From: Pseudoneurospora amorphoporcata
Taxonomy: Eukaryota > Ascomycota > Sordariomycetes > Sordariales > Sordariaceae
DNA: 13,538 bases
Reading direction: 5' to 3'
Assembly (NCBI GenBank): GCA_033297205.1
Contig: MU859480.1
Location: 1-13,538 of the forward strand
The notes beneath the pieces are model-generated. The model was not told the origin of the DNA and ran no database searches. It was given only the letters and a program-made list of their open reading frames with translations. The position numbers and the translations under genes were made by a program. Shown here piece by piece: positions 1 to 9,166 of this stretch (the stretch's first letter is position 1; the number at the start of each line of letters is the position of its first letter).

Positions 1-602
1 CCGGTCGCCTTCCTCCCTGTCGGAGTCAAGGTCGAGATCATCATCCTCCTCCTCGCTGCTCATCCGATCAAGTTCATTTTGCAACAATTCCATGATCTTC
101 TCCTGATTGTTCTCGAGGACCTTTGCCACGATCTAGTGATAGTAAGTTTCCAGTTCCTGATCTAACGTTTTGCTGCTCGTTTGCTTACCTTGTCTATGAG
201 CAGATTCTTGGCCTTTATATAGTCGCAACAATGCTCGATTGCAGAATTTTCCATCGCTTTGGCCATTTGCGGGGAGAGTTCACAGCCGGGGTGGGCAGGG
301 ATGGGAGGTGGGACGAGGACGGTTCCGTCCGGTCCGGTTATAGTGCGCGTGGATGTGCCCGCGATGCCCGTGACCGTAGTAATGGTAAGGCTTGTGGCTC
401 CCCTGCCTATAGTCTCTTTAACAATTTGGGATTGCTGGGCTGGCGCTTCAGGTATAACCGTAATAGTAGAAGGGGCAGTTGCAAGAATGGGAGATTTTTT
501 GTCCGCATCCGTGTCCGCTAAGGAGAGCCTAGCGTAGTATTGAGCCAGAAAGTCCTTTTCGGTTTGCGGATGAGATAAGTAAACGGGGTTAGTATAATCC
601 AT
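1..602 (-). CDS. Hypothetical two-exon protein with acidic tail, 3' partial at window edge
   Basis: I do not recognise this protein. Exon 1 runs from 602 to 189 (138 codons) and exon 2 from 132 to the left edge (44 codons, still open), so at least 182 residues are present. The 133-188 intron (GTAAGC donor, ACTATCAC just before the CACTAG acceptor) is in phase. Without splicing, the frame ends at 162 in a short basic tail that looks artificial. The N-terminal half is rich in T, S, A and P, with a PDGTVLVPPPIPAHPG stretch. After it comes a predicted helical segment containing two adjacent Cys (IEHCCDYIKAKNLL) that continues across the splice into VAKVLENNQEKIMELLQNEL, which could be a coiled coil. 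The last visible part is an E/D-rich run (SSEEEDDDLDLDSD). No signal peptide or membrane segment is visible. The ATG at 602 sits about 35 bp after a TATA-like tract. No stop codon interrupts it, unlike the relics to the right, so it may be functional. Confidence 0.62.
133..188 (-). other. Spliceosomal intron (56 nt) in the left-edge gene
   Basis: On the minus strand the boundaries read AAG|GTAAGC and CACTAG|ATCGTG. A branch-like ACTATCAC lies immediately before the acceptor. Removing it joins LLIDK to IVAKVLENN in phase 0 and opens the frame to the window edge. Size and signals are typical of filamentous ascomycetes. Confidence 0.7.
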
Positions 603-632
603 TGAAGCTAGTATTAAATTCAGGTCTCTTCG

Positions 633-648
633 ATATTATATATATAGC
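633..648 (-). promoter_or_regulatory. TATA-like tract upstream of the left-edge gene
   Basis: On the minus strand, GCTATATATATAATAT lies about 35 bp before the ATG at 602. Position and sequence fit a TATA box for that gene. It could also be chance AT-rich sequence, as the surrounding 200 bp are AT-rich. Confidence 0.35.
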
Positions 649-652
649 TTCG

Positions 653-1361
653 TTTCTAAAATATCAAAGAATCTCTCAACTCGGGTCCAAAAGTTGGAAG
701 AAGAGAACGAGTATACGTGGAGTAGTGTGATGTCCGTTCCTATAAGGGTCTTGAAGAATTGACAACTGTCATGTCCAAGCCTAATAATATAAGGATAGGA
801 CGTAAATGCGTGAATAAGGCAAACAAAAATCGGGGGATATCCTCAACTTTTATCTTGAAATATAATCCGTAAAGAAATTCTCTTCACCTATCGCTCCATC
901 TTAAATGAAGTACGACGTCTTCGACCATAGTGGATTGGCATATAAAAAGCCCTTTCGGTTATCTATACCGTGCCACTGCTATCATCTGCGGCGGTTGTTA
1001 TACAAACGCTGCAGATATTGGATGGTTGCGCTGTCGGGAGAGATATAAAGAATAAATTGCATTGGCGCCGAAATAATTTAGGATATAGATTTGACGATAA
1101 GCATCCTGCTGCCTTGTCTGGATGATCTGGGTTTCTCTCTCCTTTCTTTTTCATCCGGAAGACACCTTCTCCGGCGATTTACCCTGCAATCACCTATAAC
1201 CAGCTCGGGGAAGGCTCTCGATTTGGAACGCTGATTGGCCTTAAACTGGTCTTCATTTGTAGTTACTGACAATAACCAGGGTTTATTACGCCACAAAAGC
1301 CTCTTTTCTGTCTCTCTCCGTCTATTCTTATGCCTCTATCCGCAACCCCCTATCTTCTTCC
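653..1361. other. Intergenic, no gene supported
   Basis: No open frame here is long or protein-like enough to call. A plus-strand GATTGGC plus TATAAAA pair at about 931-948 resembles a CCAAT/TATA promoter, but no reading frame follows it. The stretch becomes pyrimidine-rich from about 1300 towards the repeat at 1362. Confidence 0.4.
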
Positions 1362-1446
1362 CCCCTCTTCCTCCCTCTTCCTCAGGCAGCGTTAAAGTAC
1401 AAGAAGACTCTCCCTCCCTCTTCCTCCCTCTTCCTCCCTCTTCCTC
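1362..1446. repeat. Polypyrimidine low-complexity tract with 10-bp units
   Basis: TTCCTCCCTC-type decamers occur in two blocks, about 1362-1383 and 1409-1446, split by a short unique segment. In the second block the unit repeats in register at 1421 and 1431. Almost pure C/T on this strand makes it a homopurine-homopyrimidine tract. A related copy is at 10122-10146. Confidence 0.75.
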
Positions 1447-2502
1447 TAACTTGCTCTTCCTCTTTCTATCTTGTCAACGAGGCAGACAGGCTCGTATTCT
1501 GCCTTGCCTGACGAACTTGCATAAATACCAGACATTTAGCTAACACCCACCTCCCTCCTCCAGGTAGCAGCCGCTCAATGTTACGACGCTTATTATAGTT
1601 GCGAGGACTTCCGTACGAGATACCAGGGGAAATTTGGCCGCACGCCATACGTTTCCCCCCGGATCCAGGACATATATTACCAAAGCTGTTTATTATCGGC
1701 CAATACTCCGGAATATAACCGGCGTAACGCTAGAAGAGTCTTTTTAAGACATTCCCATTCCCTTAAAGCTCATTTGGTTACCATTTCCTAATTTAGTTTA
1801 GTATAATTATTTACCCTAATTGGTTGCTATTATACTGGAAACGATGGTCCGGAAGGACGCCAGTGATAATGGAAAAGAGATAAAGATAGGGGAATGACGC
1901 CTAATGGATTACACACCCTCTAGCGGCGGAAAGGTGGAGGGATCTTTGTAGCGCCGTACCTGGCATCAAGCCTAATATCAGCGTGCCACATCAACGTTCA
2001 TCTTTCAAGGATTAAATGCAGCTTTAATATTGCAATAGAGGACATGCCAAAAAGGCAACCAGAGGGTTCAGTTCGGGTAGCGTTTGTTTTGATATCAAGG
2101 CTTCCAGCCTCGCTTCGAGCCAAGCCCCATACAAGTATGCCAGGGGGCGGGGGTGCTCACACGGGACCCCACTGGCCCAGGCTTAAAGCCATCCCACCCT
2201 AGCTGCCGGCTTCTGATCCTAGAGCTGTGGTTGCCTTATCGCTCTCAACGCCACCGTCACCTTGTTCCGCAGCCCTGGCATGCAACTCTCTCAGCCAATC
2301 AACTCGTCTACTAACCGAATGTAATCTTAGCAATGTCAGGACGGTCAACTTTTCTCGTAATCCGCCCAATTATATTCATCCTTTTAGCGCCGCCTCCCCA
2401 CTCACCGTAATGCCTCCGTCCGAACGATATGGATATGGGAGCTGGTGGTTTAGTTTTTTGACCCTACCACGTGATTAAAAGACCCGTTTCCTGTCCTTCC
2501 CG
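1447..2502. other. Gene-poor interval, nothing assignable
   Basis: I see no convincing coding region. The 2100-2300 part is relatively GC-rich and contains short self-complementary pieces (for example around GCTTCGAGCC near 2115), but no complete tRNA or other RNA fold. The one plus-strand open frame of 83 codons (2227-2478) lacks an ATG start context and recognisable protein features. Confidence 0.4.
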
Positions 2503-2545
2503 CTCCCATAGATAAGAGCACTGAGGGGAAGCATGTCTATGGGAG
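2503..2545. repeat. Inverted repeat, 10-bp perfect stem
   Basis: CTCCCATAGA at 2503-2512 is the exact reverse complement of TCTATGGGAG at 2536-2545, around a 23-nt loop. It lies in non-coding DNA. It could be a chance hairpin, a relic terminal repeat of a tiny element, or a protein-binding palindrome; I see no flanking duplication. Confidence 0.5.
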
Positions 2546-2749
2546 GAGCTTTTTACAGGGGTTTGGATGACTCAGCCAAAAACGCCGCCGCCGTTTCTAA
2601 AACCGTTTTCCATTGCCTTCGCCGTCGAGTGCACCGTTCCACTTACGCCAAGCCCAGCTGAGTGGGCTAGGCATACACTACACAAGGTACTTACCCCTGC
2701 CATTTACCCCTGACACCTACTCCATATATATTACTTAATACTTCTAACT

Positions 2750-2849
2750 GGGAGGTGTGGTTGGCTTTTGGGAGGTGTAGTTAGCTTTTGCGAAGTCTGG
2801 TTGGCTTTTGGAAGGTGTGGTCAGCTTTTGGGAGGTGTGGTTAGCTTTG
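2750..2849. repeat. 20-bp minisatellite, five tandem units
   Basis: Five head-to-tail copies of GGGAGGTGTGGTTGGCTTTT start at 2750, 2770, 2790, 2810 and 2830. Units 1, 2 and 5 are nearly identical; units 3 and 4 have a few substitutions. Because 20 is not a multiple of 3, the period passes through all frames; the open frames that cross it on both strands look like a by-product. It ends about 350 bp upstream of the DUF3435 relic. Confidence 0.9.
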
Positions 2850-3194
2850 GTAAACACTTTTCTCCGTACGTATATCACTTCAGGCGAGTTAGAGGGCCTC
2901 AAGATATATATTGCGTCTTTACCCTCAGATTCCTGACTGAACCAAACAAGCATACTTCTATCCATTCTCATTGCATTCATTATATATCAATTCTTCCCGG
3001 TTGATTCTACCGCATAAATTACGGCCCCTACCTTGCGAGGGTTGCGTTGGTTTTCATATGAAACCCTCCTTCTGAGTTTTCTAATGGATTTCTCCTCCCA
3101 AATATGCTGAGCTCGTAAGCCATTGCAGCTTGAGAGGGTATTAATTAAATCTCACAGTGCCGATCGCACTCCATCCATATGCAATACGGAAGGG

Positions 3195-5853
3195 ATGGAG
3201 CTACGAAAACCGCCGATACCGCCGACTGAACCCGACGTCGAAGAACGGAAAAGAAGAGCATTTGCCGACGTCGACGAATTTACGGTAACAATACATAAGC
3301 GTTCGCTTTATAAGAAGACCAAAGCCGAGCGAGAACGCGCGTAGCGTCTATGGAATAGGTATGTACCTTATCATTTTACTATTTTTAATATTGCGTACTA
3401 ACGCTTTTTAGATTTGTCACAGATGTATTATAATTAATACAAAAAGAGGCTAATATGGTTAGGTTTGGCGTATACCAAAACAAGAAAAAGTCTATTGCTA
3501 TCTGCAAGAGCTTTCTGGCTGACTATACACGCTATACAAGATGCAGGCGTCTGTATATAGACGTACCGAGGAACAGAAGCAGGTACTAACAATTTAGTCA
3601 GTAGTGACTATTATTGCTTTATAGAAGTACATAGTAGCTCAAGCTGATGCTGTAGTACTCGCGAAGAGAAGGGATCAAGATTTAAATGAAGATTTAGACG
3701 AAGATTCCGAACAATAGAGATTGCTTGGTAACCGTGGGAAGGCCCGTGGAGAGGTTATCCAAGTAGATTCCCTCCTTACCTATACCAATACTATGTACTG
3801 ACATTTCTTCTCACAGTGGATCCAATCAACTCTTGCACAAAAGTTCAACCTCTCATATAAACAAATATTTGAGAAAACCGAAGCTACCACAGAGGATGTT
3901 CTGCGTATTCTTAGCACTTTGTAGGAACGCGCAGTCGATATACCCTATGATCCTAGATGTCGTCTTGCCTTTCATACATTAGTGCTTATAGGAAGCATTG
4001 GCTTTCGGCCCGGCACTTATAAGAACATGCTTTATCGACAAGTCAAGCTACTTATCGTTCGCGACCCGGATACAAAGCAGTCAAGGCTTATTGCTAAGAT
4101 TACGATCAATCAAAACAAGCTATCGGCTAACAAAATTGATAACGGGGCAGATGTGTATGTATTCTTGCCTTTAACCGTTAATCCAAACTAACACTTTTCT
4201 AGGGTGACCTTTTCTACTACTATAGTACTATGCCAGATCGTTTGTTTAATTACGTTTGTAGCTATTCAAGCTCTATATGATGATGCCTTCGAAACAGAGT
4301 TTTCGTCCTTCGACGAATTACTTCAGCGTCCAAACTTGGAAGATATTAATTGTATTGAATTTAGGTGGAAGGATGGGATGCAGGAAAAGCCTATCTTTCC
4401 CTTAAAGTACTATAAATTTCTGGAACTTTGGAACCGGACATGGTTGGTAGCGGGGAACAGAAACACTCTCCGCCCCTATGCGCTGCGAATTGGCGGTAGA
4501 AATAAAATTGATAGTAAGAAACTTTTACCTATTTCCCTTACTATTTTACTTACAATTTTTACATAAGGTTCCCTTACATCCGCTATTCGAAACCATATCC
4601 TAAGCCATAACACAAAAACATTCGAAACCTCTTACTAAGCGAGGCATATTCTACACAATTTAATGTCATTCGTTTTTAATAATACATCTGAAGACGATTC
4701 CAAACTATTCAAGCTACTAGCCTCCGCATCCTTGCGTAGGGATGACAAAGCACCGCTTTACCCGACAGCGGCTATACTAAAAACATTTGAAAATCGCGAG
4801 GATATAAAAGAACTTCGCGCACAGCGTCGTCACTTCCGGGAAGAGCTCAAACTCTCTGCAGACAATAGAGAGGTAAAGCAACTTACCGCAAAAATTGGAA
4901 ATCTACGGACAGTGTTATCGAACTTGGCTATCAAATAAGCTCGAGAAAACTACTTCGCTGAAGTTAATTCCCTTAGGGCTCGTGGCCTATCAACCGAAAA
5001 TATGCCAGCCCCCCCTCCAAATCCTTTCAAATGCTCCTTCGGTCCCAGTTTACCTGTAGCAACAATCATTGGTCTATATTTGAACCCTAAAGATCCGGTT
5101 TTCGACACCGCTACGAAAGTGGTTTTTCTAAATTCGAACGATAGTGGTTCTAACCAAACTACCTAAAAGCGGCTTGCAGTACCGAAAATGCCTTTTGCGT
5201 ATCTGAATAATAAGTACGGAGAAGTAGAAGGTATTACTTAGGAAATAGAGCAAACAGCCTCCGAACATAAGGAAGCAGCTTCTACGCTCTCTACATGTCT
5301 TCTCTGCCGACAAAGCTTTACTCGTCGAGATAACCTCAGTAGACACCATCGGAGCGTCCATTTCAGGGCAAGGACCTTTGAGCCTTTCTCATGCCCCGAA
5401 TGTCAGCGGCAAGGAAAGAAAGAGTATAGAATCGAGAGGGAATCGGAGTGGAGTAACCATGTCGAAAGAGTATATGGTTAAATTAATACTCCCGATCTCT
5501 CCACCAAGCCTATCGCCAAATCCAAACCAACGGCTACAACTACCAAGTCTAAATCCGCTCCTTGTTTAAGATGCGGCCAATTATTCTACGCAGGAAGCAG
5601 TTTTTCAAGACACATGAATAAGTATCACAAGATCGACAAGCCATTCGATTGTCCCAAATGTAAGGGAGAAGGGGAGAATATCTAGATTAATGACCTCGCT
5701 TCGTAGCTTACACATACGTCGGATGTTCACAGTTGTAATAGGCAAACAGGAGTGGTTATTAATAAAGAATAGTTACGAAAACAAAAACAGAAGAAAAGGA
5801 AAAGAGAAAACATAGTGGAGGAAGCAATAAAACGTAGTAAATTAGAATCCTAA
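3195..5853 (+). pseudogene. Decayed DUF3435 (FluG-domain) tyrosine-recombinase-like gene with C2H2 zinc fingers
   Basis: This family includes the captain recombinases of fungal Starship elements and Crypton-like integrases, which act on nuclear DNA. Visible parts in order: ELRKPPIPPTEPD start region; core GSIGFRPGTYKNM with box-I Arg at 4006; IQALYDDAFE; RWKDG; PYALRIGGRNKID with box-II Arg at 4486; LSH with His at 4606; SY with candidate catalytic Tyr at 4633; ASLRRDDKAP. Zinc fingers follow: C-x2-C-x12-H-x4-H at 5296-5361 and 5563-5628, plus CPEC at 5392 and CPKC at 5650. In-phase introns: 3359-3411 (TACTAAC branch), 3763-3816, 4155-4202, 4514-4567; a weak one at 3583-3624. Stops remain at 3342, 3431, 3520, 3715, 3922, 4636, 4936, 5164, 5239, 5479, 5683, 5704 and 5770. 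One frame holds from 3541 to 5853; one shift lies near 3440-3520. An alternative start is ATG 3104 with an intron at 3115-3157. Family is fairly sure, captain status is inference. Confidence 0.85.
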
Positions 5854-5873
5854 GCATATAGAATACAAACAAG

Positions 5874-6093
5874 AATGCTGTCTCCGTCTTTCCCACCGAG
5901 ATATCTCCTCCTGGAACCACGATTGTGACAACCGTGATTGCAACCAAGCCCGGCAACAATGGTGAGTCCTTCAATTGCCTTGATGTTTCTGATTATGCCG
6001 CCCGATTGGAAATGATACACACTATTGAGTCATAGACTCTAAACATCCAAGGCATCCGTTCTAAATTCAAGAATATTTCACCTGTTGGTGATA
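5874..6093 (+). pseudogene. Coding-like remnant, possible 5' part of the patatin/STAND relic
   Basis: One frame starting at 5874 reads NAVSVFPTEISPPGTTIVTT and later CLDVSDYAARLEMIHTIES, TAG (6033), then LNIQGIRSKFKNISPVGDI, ending at TGA. The pieces after the TAG have a helical, protein-like pattern and the stop could derive from CAG. The family is not recognised. It begins only about 20 bp after the DUF3435 stop. Possible acceptors lie downstream (CTTTCTCTAG at 6210), so it may be an upstream exon of the relic at 6211, but the link is not proven. Antisense open frames here look like shadows. Confidence 0.35.
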
Positions 6094-6210
6094 TCCAATA
6101 CATATGACACCGTGAGATATACAGTATAACTGGGCTATTACTTTGAAATGTTACGTTTCTTTTCAACCGTATATTATCCAATTATTCTATAGCAAATCCA
6201 CTTTCTCTAG

Positions 6211-6784
6211 GTTGCACCAAACTCAATTAGCGATCCGTTCCCTCGGGACACTTGAACTAAGCGGCTAGTAATTCAGTACAAACGCAGCACCAATAATCAC
6301 TCCAGTATGTAGAAGATTTTTTACCGCCCTGGCAAAAACTGGTTGTGATAAGACTATTGGCATACTTGATCGTTCATTGGATAAAGACAAGGAGGTTTGC
6401 CACAAGTGTAATGCGAACGCTATACTCGAAATCTCTATAGTGCTTGGTAAAGAGGGATAACAATCGGATGTTGACATAAGAGCTGAGATTGCGTGAGTTC
6501 TAGATGGGATTAACGTAACACTATATAGAATTCTCTCTACTGATTACACTAATTCGCGAAGTCGACAACACCATCCATCATCATCAAGAGTTCCGACTAT
6601 CCGCACATAGTATCTCTGCCTATTATATACCCACTACCTCAAAATAATCGACCGCGACCTTTGGTTGCTTTCCCTTAATGGAGGTGGGGCACGCGGCTTG
6701 TCTAGCCTCTTGATTCTTCAACGGGTTATAATGGAAGCTGCCGAAGACTACAATAAGCCGCCCAAATGTGGGCTCGGACGGGAT
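6211..6784 (+). pseudogene. Patatin-like phospholipase / STAND N-terminal relic
   Basis: One continuous frame follows a good splice acceptor (TTTCTCTAG at 6210). It first reads an unassigned, probably helical domain with Cys/His (TPVCRRFFTALAKTGCDKTI, then EVCHKCNANAILEISIVLG, then DIRAEIA, stop, VLDGINVTLYRIL). It then reads the patatin oxyanion loop, SLNGGGARGLSSLLILQRV (6671-6727), equivalent to the family's (D/N)GGGxRG signature. In that family this loop pairs with a GxSxG nucleophile about 40 residues on, and fungal copies often head NLR-like proteins. Here the match ends after about 6761 and no GxSxG is seen, so the catalytic part is lost. Stops at 6245-6250, 6458, 6494, 6608 and 6785 are TAA/TAG/TGA with no frameshift between them. 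The patatin motif is clear; the NLR assignment is inferred. Confidence 0.62.
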
Positions 6785-6787
6785 TGA

Positions 6788-8160
6788 TGCTATGCTTGAT
6801 GCCACCAAGGGTTCGGTAAATATGGGAGCATTGAGATTTAATAGTGGGTTCACATTAAGAGCTTTGAAGAGGCTTTCGAACAAAAATATCGAGACCTTCC
6901 GTACCATTATTACTTAGGATGAAGGCTGATGTTGTTGAATGAGGTGGGTAATGAGTTTCTACTATCTATTTGGGGTGAAGGAGAGTTCAAAGAAAGATTG
7001 TTCCAAAGGAGATAGGTTGGCGAACTATAAAACCTACCCTACAAAGACCTCATTGAGTTTCTAACACCTACTTAGCCTGTGTCACACGGACATTTGCCCA
7101 CAGTTCTGGGTTAGATGTTCCGAGGCTTAACAGAACCTCAACACTTTGCATTAGCCTTAACTGCCGATGGTGCTGAGCATCATCCTAAGGTCCCCCTTGC
7201 ATCACCGGGCGAGAGGGCACCGTTAGGGGCATGGTGAGATATGCATTGTTATACAATGTGCATGAAAGACAGGTCAGCCCGTGCATGCGTACGTGCAGCT
7301 CCAGTAACTGCTGGGCCACAATGACGACCGGATAGAGGCCGATGCTAGAGGAAAGAAGGAGAATGGGTGAAAAGCACTCAGGAAGATCCACATGAAGACC
7401 GCTAGGTAGATACCTCGAGGCATTAGGCAATAAGGCTCGGTACGCACCTCAGTACGTACCACACCTCTTTGGCATAAGAAGGCCTTGAAACCCAGCCTTT
7501 GGTTGAAGGTTGAAAGGATCAATAAGGCCTTCGAGACCAAAGTAGTTTATCAGCTGAATTGAACCCTTTGTTCCAAGCCCAGAACTCTGCCCTTGTCACA
7601 GCCTGAGGATAATATATAAGGTAGTTTTATAGGCTCTACGTAGTATAGTAGTACCGGATATCCTCGACTTAGACTAGCCAAGCTACCCCAAACTACTTAC
7701 CCCTAGCCGTCCCACGTAATATTAGCTATCCTCTTCGTATGTCTGACAAGCGTTACTTCCGCTTCCAAGATGTGTATTAGGGCAAGCGAATCCGCCGATT
7801 CGTTTAAAAGTTATCGAAATGCTGAAGTATGCGACCTCGCTCTCAAGAATTAGCTGTTCTACGTATTTGAGGAATTAAATTCAAGAATCTAGTCCGACGG
7901 GACGACAAGCACCTCGAAGGCCGCCTGACCGCTACAGACTAATGATACCGCTAGAGTAAGATAAAAGGACTTGATAAGACGATAGCAGGACGATAAAGAG
8001 CAGCCGGTACGGTACTACACCGGCAAGGATCAAACTAATACGTATAGCACCAATCCCACCTAGGGGCAATTAACCCTCATTCTTATCCCAAAGCTGAAGG
8101 AGGACCTATCCAACTACGATCACTGAGATTACGCCACGGGCTTCCACCTTAAGTACTAGG
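6788..8160. other. Unassigned decayed DNA
   Basis: No intact gene. A plus-strand frame at about 7122-7227 reads sensibly (RGLTEPQHFALALTADGAEH), and the same frame, with many stops, continues to about 7600 (GLRDQSSLSAELNPLFQAQN). At about 7650-8160 the minus strand has an unusually open but interrupted frame. These may be relics of one or more mobile elements, but I recognise no domain. Antisense open frames at 7185-7540 show no features of a real protein. Confidence 0.35.
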
Positions 8161-8162
8161 GC

Positions 8163-8250
8163 CTAAACCGCCGGGCAAAGCGGCCGGGCAAGGTCCGGAG
8201 GGCTACGGGCCACGGGGCGGAATACGGAGGGCAGCCGGCACGGGCGAACG
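8163..8250. other. GC-rich island with GCCGGGCAA duplications
   Basis: About 90 bp of C/G-rich sequence stands out from the AT-rich surroundings. CCGGGCAA occurs twice within 20 bp (near 8170 and 8183). The 13-mer GCGGCCGGGCAAG recurs at about 9579 inside the secreted-protein gene. The function is unknown. It lies 50 bp left of the telomeric palindrome. Confidence 0.4.
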
Positions 8251-8301
8251 ATGGACGAAAGTAGTGATTGTGAGGAGCTGTGTTTCTAGATATGGCGATC
8301 A

Positions 8302-8348
8302 GAACCCTAACCCTAGTTCCGGCTGAGCCGGAACTAGGGTTAGGGTTC
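8302..8348. repeat. Perfect 47-bp palindrome with inverted telomeric repeats
   Basis: Two 23-nt arms, 8302-8324 and 8326-8348, are exact reverse complements around a single G at 8325. The left arm starts GAACCCTAACCCTAG and the right arm ends CTAGGGTTAGGGTTC. Each arm therefore carries about two TTAGGG-type telomeric units, in opposite orientation, plus a TTCCGGCT core. The match stops exactly at 8301/8349. It could be a head-to-head telomere-type junction, a binding palindrome, or paired ends of tiny elements. Confidence 0.9.
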
Positions 8349-8900
8349 CTCAACCGCAAAGAAGAAAATGATGTTACCCTACAAAACAAGCACGCCGGGC
8401 TTGATAACTGTATTCTATATTTCAAATATTGATAGGGCTTGCAAGCGAGAAAAGCTAGCAGCTAGAGAAGAGGTGGGGTTAGAGTATCAATAAGAGCTGC
8501 CCCACATCCTGGTCGCCTCTTATGGGTCGGCCGTCTCGCAGATGATGGTAGTAAGCGGGTGGAAAGACGAAGGGGAGTTATCGACGCAAGGAGTCCTTCC
8601 CAATACAAAAATGACCGCTCTAGTCCGATACGCCTGTTAGGTTATGGAGTTTAAACTATATATGCAACCCTACGACTGTCCAGGAGAGAGTGTTGTTCCC
8701 CCGGAGCATATTGGGAGGTACATGGCATTATAGTACGTTCCCTATTAATGTGCTTTTGACTTATTACCCCTCTATTAATTCGTGCTAGTGTTGAAAAGCA
8801 CTTATTAACGGCTTGGGTCCTGGCTCCTACGGTATCAACGCACCACTCTAAGAAGGCCCCGAAATCTTAATTAAGCGTACTGACGAAGTGTTGTCGGGTG
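8349..8900. other. Intergenic, no gene supported
   Basis: AT-rich to neutral sequence with frequent stops in all frames. Nothing protein-like or RNA-like was recognised. It leads into the pyrimidine-rich upstream region of the gene at 9167. Confidence 0.4.
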
Positions 8901-9166
8901 GGTTCATGTCCCCACCCCTCCCTTGTCTTGTCGTGTGGGTCCATACCCTCACACCCTTCCTGTATTTTAGCCCTCCACACTTCTTTTCCTTTTCTGCTCT
9001 AGCCTTCTCTCCATAGCATATACACATCTATACATCGTTTTGCCCTCTAATCCAAGACGAAGAGCTGCCAGTTTCTCTTGATAAATGCCTTCAGCTTACC
9101 CAATCTCACCAACCATGTGCATCTTCTAGCCTCCTCAACCTGCCTCTACCCTCACTCCTTAGAAAA
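8901..9166 (+). promoter_or_regulatory. Pyrimidine-rich fungal promoter / 5' leader of the secreted-protein gene
   Basis: The DNA turns strongly C/T-rich from about 8915 (CCCCACCCCTCCC, then CTTCTTTTCCTTTTCTGC near 8980). It includes CATAGCATATACACAT at about 9013, and the start context is GAAAAATGGTC at 9167. CT-rich tracts before the start are typical of expressed genes in filamentous fungi. A small hairpin, GGGTGGG / CCCACCC, occurs at about 8898-8919. Exact transcription start is not visible. Confidence 0.45.

Noticed and set aside
2090..2160. Possible tRNA or SINE B-box (GCTTCGAGCC)
   Set aside because: It only partly resembles a B-box; no A-box at the right distance and no cloverleaf could be drawn.
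2744..3004. Overlapping open frames on both strands across the minisatellite
   Set aside because: A stop-free 20-bp repeat unit keeps frames open on both strands. The peptides are repeat-derived, with no domain or start context.
6623..6907. 94-codon minus-strand open frame
   Set aside because: It is antisense to the patatin-motif frame, which has a recognisable family signature; the antisense peptide has none.
7185..7540. Minus-strand open frames of 81 and 88 codons
   Set aside because: They overlap each other in different frames and have no conserved features; not called as genes.
8156..8425. 89-codon minus-strand open frame across the palindrome
   Set aside because: The frame is open because of GC-rich and palindromic sequence, and the peptide (for example RNPNPSSGSAGTRVRV) simply mirrors the inverted repeat.
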